Shown in pieces: positions 24,025 to 33,319 of a stretch of DNA of 64,000 nt; the first letter of the stretch is position 1, and the number at the start of each line of letters is the position of its first letter. Below the pieces are notes generated by a model. The model did no database searches and was not told the origin of the DNA. It saw only the letters and a program-made list of their open reading frames with translations. Origin of the DNA: Carbonatibacter sp965199245 (GTDB lineage Bacteria; Pseudomonadota; Alphaproteobacteria; Kiloniellales; Kiloniellaceae). The stretch is taken from the NCBI GenBank assembly GCA_965199245.1, contig CBDAQP010000001.1, forward strand, positions 682,001-746,000, given 5' to 3'. The position numbers and the translations under genes are program-made.

Positions 24025-27000
24025 CTAGAACTTGAATTTGGCATCCAATCGGGCCGTATGGCCCTGATAGCCAGAACGGGCATCCAGATCATAATTCGCA
24101 CCCACAGACCAACGCGGGCTTTCGTAGGTCAGACCAACCCCGGCTGTACCTGCGAACTGTTCAATATTCGCACCCGTTTGGGGTTTAAAAGCCGCACCGT
24201 TAGTGAACTTCCCGCGCGCCGTTGTTTGATCCCCGGCAAAGTCATAGGACATCCCCGCATGCACAGAGGGAACCAGGATGCCAGCGTCTTGCTTGATCCG
24301 GGTGTGAACCCGCGCCCCCACCGAGCCAATAATGGCATCAATGGCATTGACAGAGACTTTCTGGTTAAAGCTTGACGCCCCCGTCGTGGTGTAGCTGCCA
24401 GACCCTACCCGCGTCCACGACAGCTCAGCGGTTGGCGTCACAAAGGCCGCGCCACCTAACGGCAGTGGCAAACCACCGCCCACAGAGGCCGTGAACTGAT
24501 TGGTATCATAGGTGGCCTTCCGCGTATAGTCCGCCACCTTAGACGCCGTACTAACCGCGTTGCGTCCATAGCCAAGCTGGCCTTCGAGATAGTAGCCGTC
24601 TGATGTGTAGTCACCATAGAGAGAAACCTGCCAACTTTTAATATCAGTTTTTGCCTGCCCCGCACCCTTGCCCTTGACATCGCTGGTGCTATAGGCCGCC
24701 GCCGCCCCCATACGCGCTTTATCCCCCACAGGGGCATCTCCCCCGACAACCAGACCATAGCTGGCGGTGGAGAAACCGGCAAAGGTCTTTTTCCTGGACT
24801 GTTTGCCCCAACTACCAAAGGGCTTCAACCAAAACGCCTTGTCCAAACCGCGCCCACCAGTGGCAAAGCCCGTCTGCTGGGTGCCAGCAAAGCTCACCCC
24901 ATGGCGCAAAGCAGAGAGGCGATCAGAAAAGACCCCGGCAACCCGTCCGCCAACATTCACAACAGCCGCCGTCGCCCCGCTCAGGGCCACAGTCTGCGGA
25001 ACCACCTGTTCCACAAACCTTTTCGACCCGGCCCTGTTATCAGCCTGGAAGGCATTGTTCACAATAGCCTTATCGCGCACATTCGCATTTTTACCACTCA
25101 CAGCCTCTAAGACAGGCTCGATAAAGATCGCTCGTTCCTGCGTCAGGCCTGTCTCACTCGCCACTTGCGCCAGCGATTTCTTATTCGCCGTCACATGCGT
25201 TCCGTTAGATTCTAGCGTATAGGTTGCAAGGGCTGTATTCTTGAACGCGATTTTTGCACGGTCTACGGTTGGTAATGCAACACTGGAAATCCTCTGAGTC
25301 CCGGATCGGAAGTTCACGGGAAGCGCAACCGTGACTTTGTTGTCCGCATCAGCATTGCCGAAACCATAGCCACCCACAGTCAGGAAGGGCTGATTTGCCG
25401 CATTCCCCGTCCGCTCGCCCAAGGACGGCCCCAGCACGATGTTCACGCCCTTGTTGACGGTCAAATCACCGCCTACATAGACAGGTTTGTTAAAGGTCAC
25501 ATGGGCGTTTTCATTCACACCTAGGCTCGCCAGCTTGCGGTTGGAACTTCCCAACTGCCCCTCAAAGATCACCCCTGCAGAACTGGTGTTTGACACAGTG
25601 ATCGCACCGCGTGAGTTAGCATTAGCTGAAATATCACCTGTAATCCTTTGCTCTGCGGTTCCGGCAAAGGTCGCAGCACCGTTCACACCGTCAAACTGGA
25701 AACCAACACCACTGTTTTCTTTCGCCGTGTTGACATGACCCTTGAAGGTCGCCGCCCCCGACAGCTTGAGGTTTTCGGGGGCCACGACAAACCGGTTGAA
25801 AGTTGTGCCATCCCCAGAATCAACATCAATGCTGTTGGCAAAGACATTCCCACTGATCGTTGTCGCCCCATCTGCAAGGATCAAGGAGCCAACGGCGCGC
25901 TCGTTGGCCCCGACATTGCCTGTTATTGAAACTTTTTTGCCCTCTGTTGCTGTGGACGCGTTCCTGATTTCAACAGTCCCCTGACCGTGACCACGCACGG
26001 TAATACGGCCTGTGACCTTCTGCTCGCCCGCAGCATCCGCAGCACGCCCGGCACCGCCAATAATCAGCCTTGATGTTGCGCCACCGTTGTCTTTCAGGGA
26101 CACATTGGCGGTCAAGCTTTTCTCAATAGTGACTTGAGAATCTTCTGCATCCACATCCCCGCCAGAAACGTACAAAATTCCCGCACGGACATCCTCTTCA
26201 AAAACGGCCGAACCCGCAAACTTGTCATCATCACCAACGAAGATCGCAGCGAGTTTACCGTCCTGGTTCCCCCCACGATCGGGGTTACTGTCCGTGCGCC
26301 CAATCTCGTTTTTAAAGGTGATAACCTGCGGCGCACCATTGTCTCCATCATAGACAAACAGACGCCCCTGCCCCACCGAATTGCCGTCAATGGTGGCGTA
26401 AACATTCTTGTCGCCATTTTTGGCATTGAATTTAATAAAGGCATCACCACCACGATTGACATCCAGGATCACCCGCGCAACATCACCCGACGCCCCAAGG
26501 CCGGCCTGAAACTCTACAGTCGAGGTCTCATTCGACTGATCCCCGCCCGTGATGGTGATGGCTTTGGCGCGAACTGCAGAGTTATGCGCAAAGATCGCAT
26601 GACCTGTACCCGTATTGACTCCGACATTTATTTCACGCAAACCTTTATTGGTGGAGCCATCCAAACCGACTTGCCCGTTAAAGGTGACGGTTTTCCTCGG
26701 CACTCCCACAACCGTAATGCGCCCTTCGCCCGCCGCAGCACCGACGATTTTATGCCCAACCGTAATATTTTCCCGCGCGCTGAAAACAGCGGTCGCATGA
26801 ACCGTTTTGGCATTGTCTCCGGAACCCTCGACCTGATCATCCAAAGTGATGACATCCCCCGACACATTCGCGCGGAACTCGACAGTGGCACGCTCTTCCT
26901 CTTCATTACCAGAGATCACATTGATCTCATCAACATGAACTTCCTTGCCAAAGACACCCCGACCGCCCTTGGCCGCATCACCGATGGTCAATTCCCTCAA

Positions 27001-27696
27001 CTTCCTGATGTCTTCACCGACCTGAACAGAAACGCTCGCAATCCGCGATGCGCCATCCTCACGACCATTCAGAATTTTAATCGTACCCTCGCCATCGGCG
27101 GCGGCAAGAATTTTTGACGTACTCTCGCCGGAGATACTATGAGCAGCAAAGAGTCCCCCGGGAATATTTTGCCCATTAAAAATCAAGTACGCCCGGCCAT
27201 TATTCGCAGTCGGCGAGTCATTGAGCGTTACAGAACCATTCAGGCGCAAATGGCCAGAGAATGCCGCTGTGGCCTTTTTATTCGCAGCCGTGACCCCGTT
27301 CATATCAATGCTCAGGTTGCCAATATGAGAATTCCGGGCAATCGTAACATCAACATCGGCTGTCCCATCCGATGTCAGCTTAAGCACACCACTACCGCCA
27401 CTCACACCACCAATCTCGACCCTGCCCGCCGCATTGCGATCTCCTGCACCACCATCACTGGAACTCTGGTCTATAGTCACCTCCCCGCCACTGATACGGA
27501 GGAAATCGCCCGATCTGCCCCCCGCGAGGCCAGCACCTCCCACAGTCCCGTCAGCGTAGGTATCATTGCCTGTGCTGTGCGTGAGATTTCTCGCCTGCTG
27601 GGCAAAGGCCCCGGCCCCACCCAATGTCGCAGCCAGAACAAGAGCGGACACACCAACCAACAAAATCGACTTGGGGGAAGAGGGAACATGAGCCAT
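24025..27696 (-). CDS. Autotransporter with beta-barrel translocator
   Basis: The 1223-residue type Va secreted protein has a signal peptide (SILLVGVSALVLAATLGGAG then AFAQ). A long glycine/asparagine-rich passenger shows recurring beta-helix rungs (for example HVDEINVISGNEEEERATVE and DVITLDDQVEG). The C-terminal barrel of about 270 residues starts near FWLKPFGSWGKQ and ends in LDAKFKF, with the terminal aromatic used by the BAM complex. Passenger repeats name no enzyme motif, so adhesion or surface coating is most likely. ATG at 27696 has AAGAGG upstream. It is flanked by its own terminator and the ialB-family gene's, so it is a single-gene unit. Confidence 0.92.
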   Translation of the reverse strand: MAHVPSSPKSILLVGVSALVLAATLGGAGAFAQQARNLTHSTGNDTYADGTVGGAGLAGGRSGDFLRISGGEVTIDQSSSDGGAGDRNAAGRVEIGGVSGGSGVLKLTSDGTADVDVTIARNSHIGNLSIDMNGVTAANKKATAAFSGHLRLNGSVTLNDSPTANNGRAYLIFNGQNIPGGLFAAHSISGESTSKILAAADGEGTIKILNGREDGASRIASVSVQVGEDIRKLRELTIGDAAKGGRGVFGKEVHVDEINVISGNEEEERATVEFRANVSGDVITLDDQVEGSGDNAKTVHATAVFSARENITVGHKIVGAAAGEGRITVVGVPRKTVTFNGQVGLDGSTNKGLREINVGVNTGTGHAIFAHNSAVRAKAITITGGDQSNETSTVEFQAGLGASGDVARVILDVNRGGDAFIKFNAKNGDKNVYATIDGNSVGQGRLFVYDGDNGAPQVITFKNEIGRTDSNPDRGGNQDGKLAAIFVGDDDKFAGSAVFEEDVRAGILYVSGGDVDAEDSQVTIEKSLTANVSLKDNGGATSRLIIGGAGRAADAAGEQKVTGRITVRGHGQGTVEIRNASTATEGKKVSITGNVGANERAVGSLILADGATTISGNVFANSIDVDSGDGTTFNRFVVAPENLKLSGAATFKGHVNTAKENSGVGFQFDGVNGAATFAGTAEQRITGDISANANSRGAITVSNTSSAGVIFEGQLGSSNRKLASLGVNENAHVTFNKPVYVGGDLTVNKGVNIVLGPSLGERTGNAANQPFLTVGGYGFGNADADNKVTVALPVNFRSGTQRISSVALPTVDRAKIAFKNTALATYTLESNGTHVTANKKSLAQVASETGLTQERAIFIEPVLEAVSGKNANVRDKAIVNNAFQADNRAGSKRFVEQVVPQTVALSGATAAVVNVGGRVAGVFSDRLSALRHGVSFAGTQQTGFATGGRGLDKAFWLKPFGSWGKQSRKKTFAGFSTASYGLVVGGDAPVGDKARMGAAAAYSTSDVKGKGAGQAKTDIKSWQVSLYGDYTSDGYYLEGQLGYGRNAVSTASKVADYTRKATYDTNQFTASVGGGLPLPLGGAAFVTPTAELSWTRVGSGSYTTTGASSFNQKVSVNAIDAIIGSVGARVHTRIKQDAGILVPSVHAGMSYDFAGDQTTARGKFTNGAAFKPQTGANIEQFAGTAGVGLTYESPRWSVGANYDLDARSGYQGHTARLDAKFKF

Positions 27697-27775
27697 CAAA
27701 TCAAACCTCTTTTACGAGAGACCAAGAGTTACATACGATTCGAGAGACAAATAAAAAATCAGGATAAAAAACAAC

Positions 27776-27795
27776 AAAAAAGGCCAAGACTTGGC
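27776..27795 (-). terminator. Bidirectional-looking terminator after ialB-family gene
   Basis: Stem GCCAA/TTGGC with loop GTC/GAC context (GCCAAGACTTGGC at 27783-27795). On minus it runs into six T (27776-27781), right after the IalB-family gene. On plus it also runs into a T-tract. Confidence 0.7.
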
Positions 27796-27824
27796 ATTTT
27801 TTCGCAATCTTTAATCCTTTGAGA

Positions 27825-28370
27825 TTATTTCAATCTTGAAAAGGCTTCGGTAAAGCCCGTCAAGGATGCCTCAACCACTGTGGTTTGGGTTTGTCCCCAA
27901 GGACGGAAGCCGACCAGAAATTTCTGCCCAGCCTTGAGTGCTGAGAGGATCGGCGGATCAAGACGGAGGGAGGCATCACAACCAGCCGTTGTGCACTGCA
28001 AAAAGGGAAGTGGACGTTCCTTTCCCTGATCGACACGCACTACAGCACCGGGACGCAGATCAAGTCCCAATGGCATTTGAATCGACAGATAGGGGGTACG
28101 TTTTTTCGTGGTCTGATCGGTGGCGTAGATCACCGTCAGGCCCAAAATCTTTCCCACCGTCTGCTGTTTACCCTCTGCATCCTTTTGCGAGAGGAAAAGA
28201 TTTTGGGTGATACGGCAGGTTTCTTTCTTTTTCGGGTCAGCACAGCTTTTTTCCCACGGTTTCTCCCCCGCTGTTTGCGCCCCTGCCGTTTTCACCCCAA
28301 GCATTTCCACCCCGGCCTGCGGTACCAGAAAAATCGCCAAAAAACCAAACAAAAGACTCCATTTTTTCAT
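27825..28370 (-). CDS. Invasion-associated locus B (IalB) family protein
   Basis: The 181-residue exported protein has a signal peptide from MKKWSLLFGFLAIF. The mature part fits the IalB family: CRITQNLFLSQKDAEGKQ, then PYLSIQMPLGLDLRPGAVVR and FLQCTTAGCDASLRLD with paired cysteines. The family is typical of alphaproteobacteria, including free-living ones, and is named after a Bartonella invasion factor; its biochemical role is not settled. The ATG at 28370 is chosen because it begins the signal peptide; longer frames upstream lack support. It has its own terminator. Confidence 0.85.
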   Translation of the reverse strand: MKKWSLLFGFLAIFLVPQAGVEMLGVKTAGAQTAGEKPWEKSCADPKKKETCRITQNLFLSQKDAEGKQQTVGKILGLTVIYATDQTTKKRTPYLSIQMPLGLDLRPGAVVRVDQGKERPLPFLQCTTAGCDASLRLDPPILSALKAGQKFLVGFRPWGQTQTTVVEASLTGFTEAFSRLK

Positions 28371-28592
28371 CGTTTGTATGCTCCGTATTTTCGTTAAATT
28401 TCCTAAAGGAACCGCTTGAGCGCACCCAAAAAGCCCCGACACCACCATAGTCAACAACCCCGTCTGGATCAATATATTTTTTCGAGACGGCTTGTTCTTT
28501 CATCCCGTCGCACTTTAAGTTGACCCATCCGCGCACTGAGTTCACTAGTGACGCTGATGATACAAAAAATGCACAACCTGCAAGACACTGGC

Positions 28593-30869
28593 TCACAGAT
28601 CCCCAAGGTCAAGCCCCAGATGATCGGCGTGCTGTTTTAAGTCTGTGCGCAAGTCTGCCACGCCCCGTGATAGCAAGTCATCAAAAAAGGCCGTTGCCGC
28701 CCCCAAATCAAGGGAGCGAATCATTCGCCGCAATGGGGCAATCTGCGGCGGGGGAACAGAAAAAGACCGATAGCCCGCGCACAACAACGCAAAGGCATCG
28801 AGCGGCCGGGACGCCATGTCACCGCACACCGCCACATCAACCCCATGGTCGCGGCAAACCCGCGCAATTTGTCTCAACATCCGCACCGCTGGCAGAGCGA
28901 GGCTATCATAGCGTCCGGACAGATGCCTGTTGCCCCGATCTGCGGCAAAGAAAAACTGGAGCAGATCATTGGTTCCAACCGACAAAAAATCAAGATGGGG
29001 GCAGAGTTCAGGCAAGGACCACACCAACGAGGGAACCTCTAATACCGCCCCAACCCGCACGGTCGCGGGGGGGAGCGCGCCTCTGGCTTGTTCGCGGCGC
29101 AGTTCAATATCCAACAGGTCACGCGCGGCGCGATATTCGCGTAAATCCGTCACCAGAGGAAACATGACACTCAATTCCCGCCCGGCAGAGGCACGGATCA
29201 AGGCCCGCAACTGTTGACGTAACAGTGCCGGACGATCCAGTCCAATCCGCAACGCCCGCCAGCCAATCGCCGGGTTTTCTTCTGCCGCCATGGCCCAATA
29301 GGGCAGAATTTTATCCCCGCCCACATCCAGCGTCCGGAAAACCACCCTGCGTCCGTCAACACCGTTGTAAATACGGCGATATAGATCAGCCTGCGCCCCG
29401 ACACCGGGTAAGGATTGACGCACCATAAAGGGGACTTCGGTGCGATAGAGACCAATTCCCTCCGCACCGGAATTCAAAACATTCGGCAAATCAACCAACA
29501 GCCCCGCATTACAATTCAGGGACACCACGCAGTCATCACGGGTACAAGCAGGCAATGCACGACCAGCCGAGATTTCAACCTGGCGTTGCCGACGGCCCTT
29601 CATCGACTCACGACAGGATTGGGCGACAGAGGCAGCGGGGCGGATCAAAAGCTGGTCGTGGGTGGCATCGACAACCAGGAGATCACCTTCGCGCACACGG
29701 GCCAGACACCCGCGACACTGCCCCAAAACAGGAATATCCAAAGCGCGGGCAACAAGGGTCACATGCGCGGTTGGGGAGCCTTCTTCCAGGATAACCGCAC
29801 GGAGCTTTTTACCCTTATAGTCCAATAGCTCCGCTGGCCCCATGGTGCGGGCGACCACAACAAATTCGGCAGGCAAGGACTTACCCTGATTGGACGTGCC
29901 CTGTAAATGTCCCAATAAACGATTGGAGAGGTCTTCAAAATCAGCCAGCCGTTCGCGCAAATAGGGATCAGCAACCGCCCCCATCCGTTTGCGGATTTTG
30001 TCCTGTGAGGTCTGAACTGCGTATTCTGCAGACAGCTTTTCAGTGCGAATACTATCGACAATACGCCCGATCCACCCCCGATCTGTGGCAAACATGCGAT
30101 AACTTTCAAGCACTTCGCGCTGTTCGCCAAGGGCCGTAATTTCAGTACGCGCCAACATGGCATCAATGGATTCGCGCATCACCGTCAATGCCTTGAATAG
30201 CCTGCCCACTTCGGCATCAGGGTCATCACAGGCCCGTTGTGCAATGACAAGGTTGCGGTTGTGCATCACAGCAGGCGCAACCGCCAACCCGGACACCAGA
30301 CACAACCCCGACAAACGATCCGGGGCAACAGGGTCATCGGATAATATGTGATCACTGCTCGCCAAAAGTTCGGACAAAACCATGGCAACGGTTTCAAGCG
30401 ATTCAATTTCTTCCTCGCCATAACAGCGATAGTCACGATTTTGAACCGCAACGACCCCCAGAACGCCACCATCACGCAACAGAGGAGCCCCCAGCATGGA
30501 TTGATAGGGGTCTTCGCCCGTTTCAGGGCGAAAGGCAAAATTGGGATGATTGGGCGCATCAGACACGGCCAGAACCGTAGCTTGCCCCGCCACGAGGCCC
30601 ACGATTCCCTCACCGATACGCAGGTTCGTTTTATGAACGGCACTGGGACTTAATCCCGTCGTCGCGATTAGTTCAAGCCGGGCCTGCGGGGGTTCCGAAC
30701 CTAAATCTGTCGCATCCGGGCCATCACGCAGGACATAAATCGAACAAACTTCCGCCACAAAGTACCGTGCAATCAGCACAGTAATAGCGTCGAGATGATC
30801 CTGTGTGGAGCCTCTTTCCTTCATCTGGTCGCGCAGAAGCCTGACGACCTCGTTTTGTGCAATGCTCAT
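28593..30869 (-). CDS. ptsP: Nitrogen PTS enzyme I (EI-Ntr) with GAF domain
   Basis: PtsP takes phosphate from PEP and passes it to NPr, in a regulatory chain sensing nitrogen and carbon. The N-terminal GAF domain spans about residues 10-165 (TGLSPSAVHKTNLRIGEGIV). The phosphohistidine domain carries SPTAHVTLVARALDIPVLG; the usual GGxTSH reads EGSPTAH, but the histidine is kept. The PEP-binding barrel includes GIGLYRTEVPFM, RVGAVLEVPSLVW and FLSVGTNDLLQFF. ATG at 30869 follows GGGGGA. It lies downstream of lysC, with a 79-bp dispersed repeat in between. Confidence 0.93.
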   Translation of the reverse strand: MSIAQNEVVRLLRDQMKERGSTQDHLDAITVLIARYFVAEVCSIYVLRDGPDATDLGSEPPQARLELIATTGLSPSAVHKTNLRIGEGIVGLVAGQATVLAVSDAPNHPNFAFRPETGEDPYQSMLGAPLLRDGGVLGVVAVQNRDYRCYGEEEIESLETVAMVLSELLASSDHILSDDPVAPDRLSGLCLVSGLAVAPAVMHNRNLVIAQRACDDPDAEVGRLFKALTVMRESIDAMLARTEITALGEQREVLESYRMFATDRGWIGRIVDSIRTEKLSAEYAVQTSQDKIRKRMGAVADPYLRERLADFEDLSNRLLGHLQGTSNQGKSLPAEFVVVARTMGPAELLDYKGKKLRAVILEEGSPTAHVTLVARALDIPVLGQCRGCLARVREGDLLVVDATHDQLLIRPAASVAQSCRESMKGRRQRQVEISAGRALPACTRDDCVVSLNCNAGLLVDLPNVLNSGAEGIGLYRTEVPFMVRQSLPGVGAQADLYRRIYNGVDGRRVVFRTLDVGGDKILPYWAMAAEENPAIGWRALRIGLDRPALLRQQLRALIRASAGRELSVMFPLVTDLREYRAARDLLDIELRREQARGALPPATVRVGAVLEVPSLVWSLPELCPHLDFLSVGTNDLLQFFFAADRGNRHLSGRYDSLALPAVRMLRQIARVCRDHGVDVAVCGDMASRPLDAFALLCAGYRSFSVPPPQIAPLRRMIRSLDLGAATAFFDDLLSRGVADLRTDLKQHADHLGLDLGDL

Positions 30870-30941
30870 AGGTATCCCCCTCACATCAACAAAACAGGAT
30901 ACCTGCTCTGCCGAAAAGGATTAGACGAATGTCATTGAGTG

Positions 30942-31020
30942 CCTCTAAAAACCTCCCGCCTCTATTGGCTGGCAAGAAAACTGTTTTCGAGAAACCGCTT
31001 CCCATATTTGAGGATCACAG
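30942..31020. repeat. 79-bp interspersed repeat, copy 1
   Basis: It aligns without gaps over 79 bp with the stretch at 62811-62889, about 60 identities by hand. Fully conserved blocks are CCTCTAAAAAC at one end and TATTTGAGGATC at the other. Both copies lie just upstream of a minus-strand gene and in the same orientation to it (ptsP here, addB there). The near-palindrome GAAAAC-x-GTTTTC is in the middle of this copy. Confidence 0.7.
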
Positions 31021-31105
31021 AAAATAGCCTACGGTCGCGCCGTGCGCAGAGCCACCTATAACCAACTATAACCAACACACTAGGCACCGCGCGGATCGAG
31101 GTTTT

Positions 31106-32335
31106 TCATTTTTCTTCCTCTGCATCCAAACCATAGGCCGTGTGCAACGCCCGCAGAGCAAGCTCTGTATAGTCTTCAGAGACCAGAACAGAGATTTTTA
31201 TTTCCGATGTCGTAATCACATCAATATTGATCCCCCGTGCGCCCAGGGCTCCGAACATCTGTTGCGCGACTCCGGCGTGCGAACGCATCCCCACCCCGAT
31301 GACGGAAATTTTAACCAGATCAGAATTATAATCCAGACGATCATACTTCAATTCATCCCGCCTGTCCTGGAGCAAGGTTAAAGTCCGTTCCAGATCCCCC
31401 TGTGGCACAGTAAAAGTCATATCAGTACAGCCCCCCTGTGCAGAGACATTTTGGATAATCATATCCACATTGATCGCGGCCTCTGTCATCGCGCCGAACA
31501 CAGCACCGGCAACGCCCGGGTGATCGGGGACAGAACGCAAGGTGATCTTTGCCTCATTGCGGTTATAGGCAATCCCGCTAACCAACTCTTTTTCCACGAT
31601 TTCATCCTCTTTCACAACAAATGTCCCCGGCTTATCTTCAAAGCTGGAGAGAACCTGAATACGCACGGCGTGCTTCATCGCCATTTCAACCGAACGAGTC
31701 TGGAGAACCTTCGCCCCCTGCGATGCCAGTTCGAGCATTTCTTCATAAGTGATTTTTTCAAGTTTACGCGCCCGGGGGACAATACGCGGATCAGTCGTAT
31801 AAATTCCATCAACATCCGTATAGATATCACAGCGATCTGCCCCCATCGCCGCCGCAAGGGCAACGGCAGAGGTATCCGACCCCCCGCGCCCCAGGGTCGA
31901 AATACGCCCATCCGGAGCCAGGCCCTGGAATCCAGCGACAACGGCGATTTGATCCTGTTCAAATCGGCGAATAATTTCAGCACAGTCAATGTCAAGAATA
32001 CGGGCCGCGCCGTGGGCTTCGCTGGTGCGGATAGGAATTTGCCAGCCCAACCAGGATCGCGCATTGATACCCATGTTTTGCAAACACACCGCCAAAAGAC
32101 CGCTGGTCATCTGTTCCCCGGCGGACACAACCGCATCATATTCACGCGCATCATAAAGACGCGCGGCAGATTCGACATAGCCGACCAGCTGATTCGTCAC
32201 CCCCGCCATGGCAGAGACAACAACAGCAACCTCGTTGCCTAAGTCAACTTCGCGTTTTACACGTGCGGCCACATTGCGGATTCGACCAATATCCGCAACA
32301 GACGTGCCCCCGAATTTCATCACAACACGCGCCAT
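31106..32335 (-). CDS. lysC: Aspartate kinase
   Basis: Aspartokinase catalyses the first step to lysine, threonine, methionine and diaminopimelate. The kinase start VMKFGGTSVADIGRIRNVAA and LGRGGSDTSAVALAAAMGAD with CDIYTDVDGIYTTDPRIV are standard. Two C-terminal ACT domains (around GVAGAVFGAMTEAAINVDMI and MRSHAGVAQQMFGALGARG) give feedback control. It is the 409-residue monofunctional type. Divergent from ubiG; the transcript probably reads on to ptsP. Confidence 0.96.
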   Translation of the reverse strand: MARVVMKFGGTSVADIGRIRNVAARVKREVDLGNEVAVVVSAMAGVTNQLVGYVESAARLYDAREYDAVVSAGEQMTSGLLAVCLQNMGINARSWLGWQIPIRTSEAHGAARILDIDCAEIIRRFEQDQIAVVAGFQGLAPDGRISTLGRGGSDTSAVALAAAMGADRCDIYTDVDGIYTTDPRIVPRARKLEKITYEEMLELASQGAKVLQTRSVEMAMKHAVRIQVLSSFEDKPGTFVVKEDEIVEKELVSGIAYNRNEAKITLRSVPDHPGVAGAVFGAMTEAAINVDMIIQNVSAQGGCTDMTFTVPQGDLERTLTLLQDRRDELKYDRLDYNSDLVKISVIGVGMRSHAGVAQQMFGALGARGINIDVITTSEIKISVLVSEDYTELALRALHTAYGLDAEEEK

Positions 32336-32521
32336 GGCGGGTTTTCCTCGTTAATGGGTTTTCCTTGTTCTTTATGCGGACAGGTTGTTTTCGACCAACG
32401 CCTGCACACGGGGTTTCCCGGTTTTGTCTTGCCGTTTTACTCGGAGCTATCCATACTACCGGGGCTATCATGGTGCAAGCACTGTGCAAACAGACCAATA
32501 GAATAAATCAGGATCACCCAA

Positions 32522-33307
32522 ATGCCCCCAAACGCGCATGGCGCGGCGACAGGAACAACTGTTGATCCGGATGAAATCACCCGCTTCACGGATATTGCCG
32601 CAGAGTGGTGGAATCCGGACGGCCCCTTTAAGCCTCTGCATAAACTCAACCCCGTTCGGGTGGGTTGGATATGTGAAAAACTCTGCGCTCACTTTCACCA
32701 CGACCCCGCGCAGGATCATCCGCTCGCCGGACTTCGCATTCTTGATATTGGCTGTGGCGGGGGGCTGTTGTCCCTTGCCCTCGCCCGTCTGGGGGCCGAG
32801 GTCACAGGGATTGATGCCTCTGCCGCTTCTGTTGATATTGCAAATACCTGGGCCGAAAAAAACAACCTCACAATCACATTTCTTCACAGCACAACAGAGG
32901 CCCTGTTACAACGTGCAGACTGTCCAGAATGCTTTGACGCCGTGATGTCTATGGAAATTATTGAACATGTTGCCGACCCCGGATCCTTTAGCGCGGACTG
33001 CGCAACCTTTGTGCGCCCGGACGGACTTTTTTTCGGCTCGACCCTCAATAGAACTGGAAAATCCTGGCTTTTGGCCATTCTCGGCGCGGAAGTGCTGTTG
33101 CGTTGGGTTCCCCGGGGAACGCACAACTGGCATAAATTCCTGCGCCCCGCAGAATACGTTGACCTGGTTCAAAAAAACGGACTAATGGCACAGAGCCTCT
33201 GTGGCCTTGTTTATCAGCCCTTGCTTGATCGCTGGTTTCGTGACGAAGCAGATCTTGACGTCAACTATATGATGGTCGCGCTCAAGCCATCCCAACGGGG
33301 GACTTGA
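32522..33307 (+). CDS. ubiG: Ubiquinone biosynthesis O-methyltransferase
   Basis: UbiG carries out both O-methylations of ubiquinone synthesis. The N-terminus has FTDIAAEWWNPDGPFKPLHK and NPVRVGWI, diagnostic of UbiG, then the SAM site LRILDIGCGGGLLSLALARL and MSMEIIEHVADPGSF. 261 residues is normal. Divergent from lysC with about 186 bp between, a common alphaproteobacterial arrangement. It converges on accA, with 12 bp separating the stop codons. Confidence 0.95.
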   Translation: MPPNAHGAATGTTVDPDEITRFTDIAAEWWNPDGPFKPLHKLNPVRVGWICEKLCAHFHHDPAQDHPLAGLRILDIGCGGGLLSLALARLGAEVTGIDASAASVDIANTWAEKNNLTITFLHSTTEALLQRADCPECFDAVMSMEIIEHVADPGSFSADCATFVRPDGLFFGSTLNRTGKSWLLAILGAEVLLRWVPRGTHNWHKFLRPAEYVDLVQKNGLMAQSLCGLVYQPLLDRWFRDEADLDVNYMMVALKPSQRGT

Positions 33308-33319
33308 ACAACAGATCAA

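Noticed and set aside
28237..28596. Minus-strand frame spanning the ialB upstream region
   Set aside because: It overlaps the IalB-family gene in another phase, lacks a start signal and has no family features.
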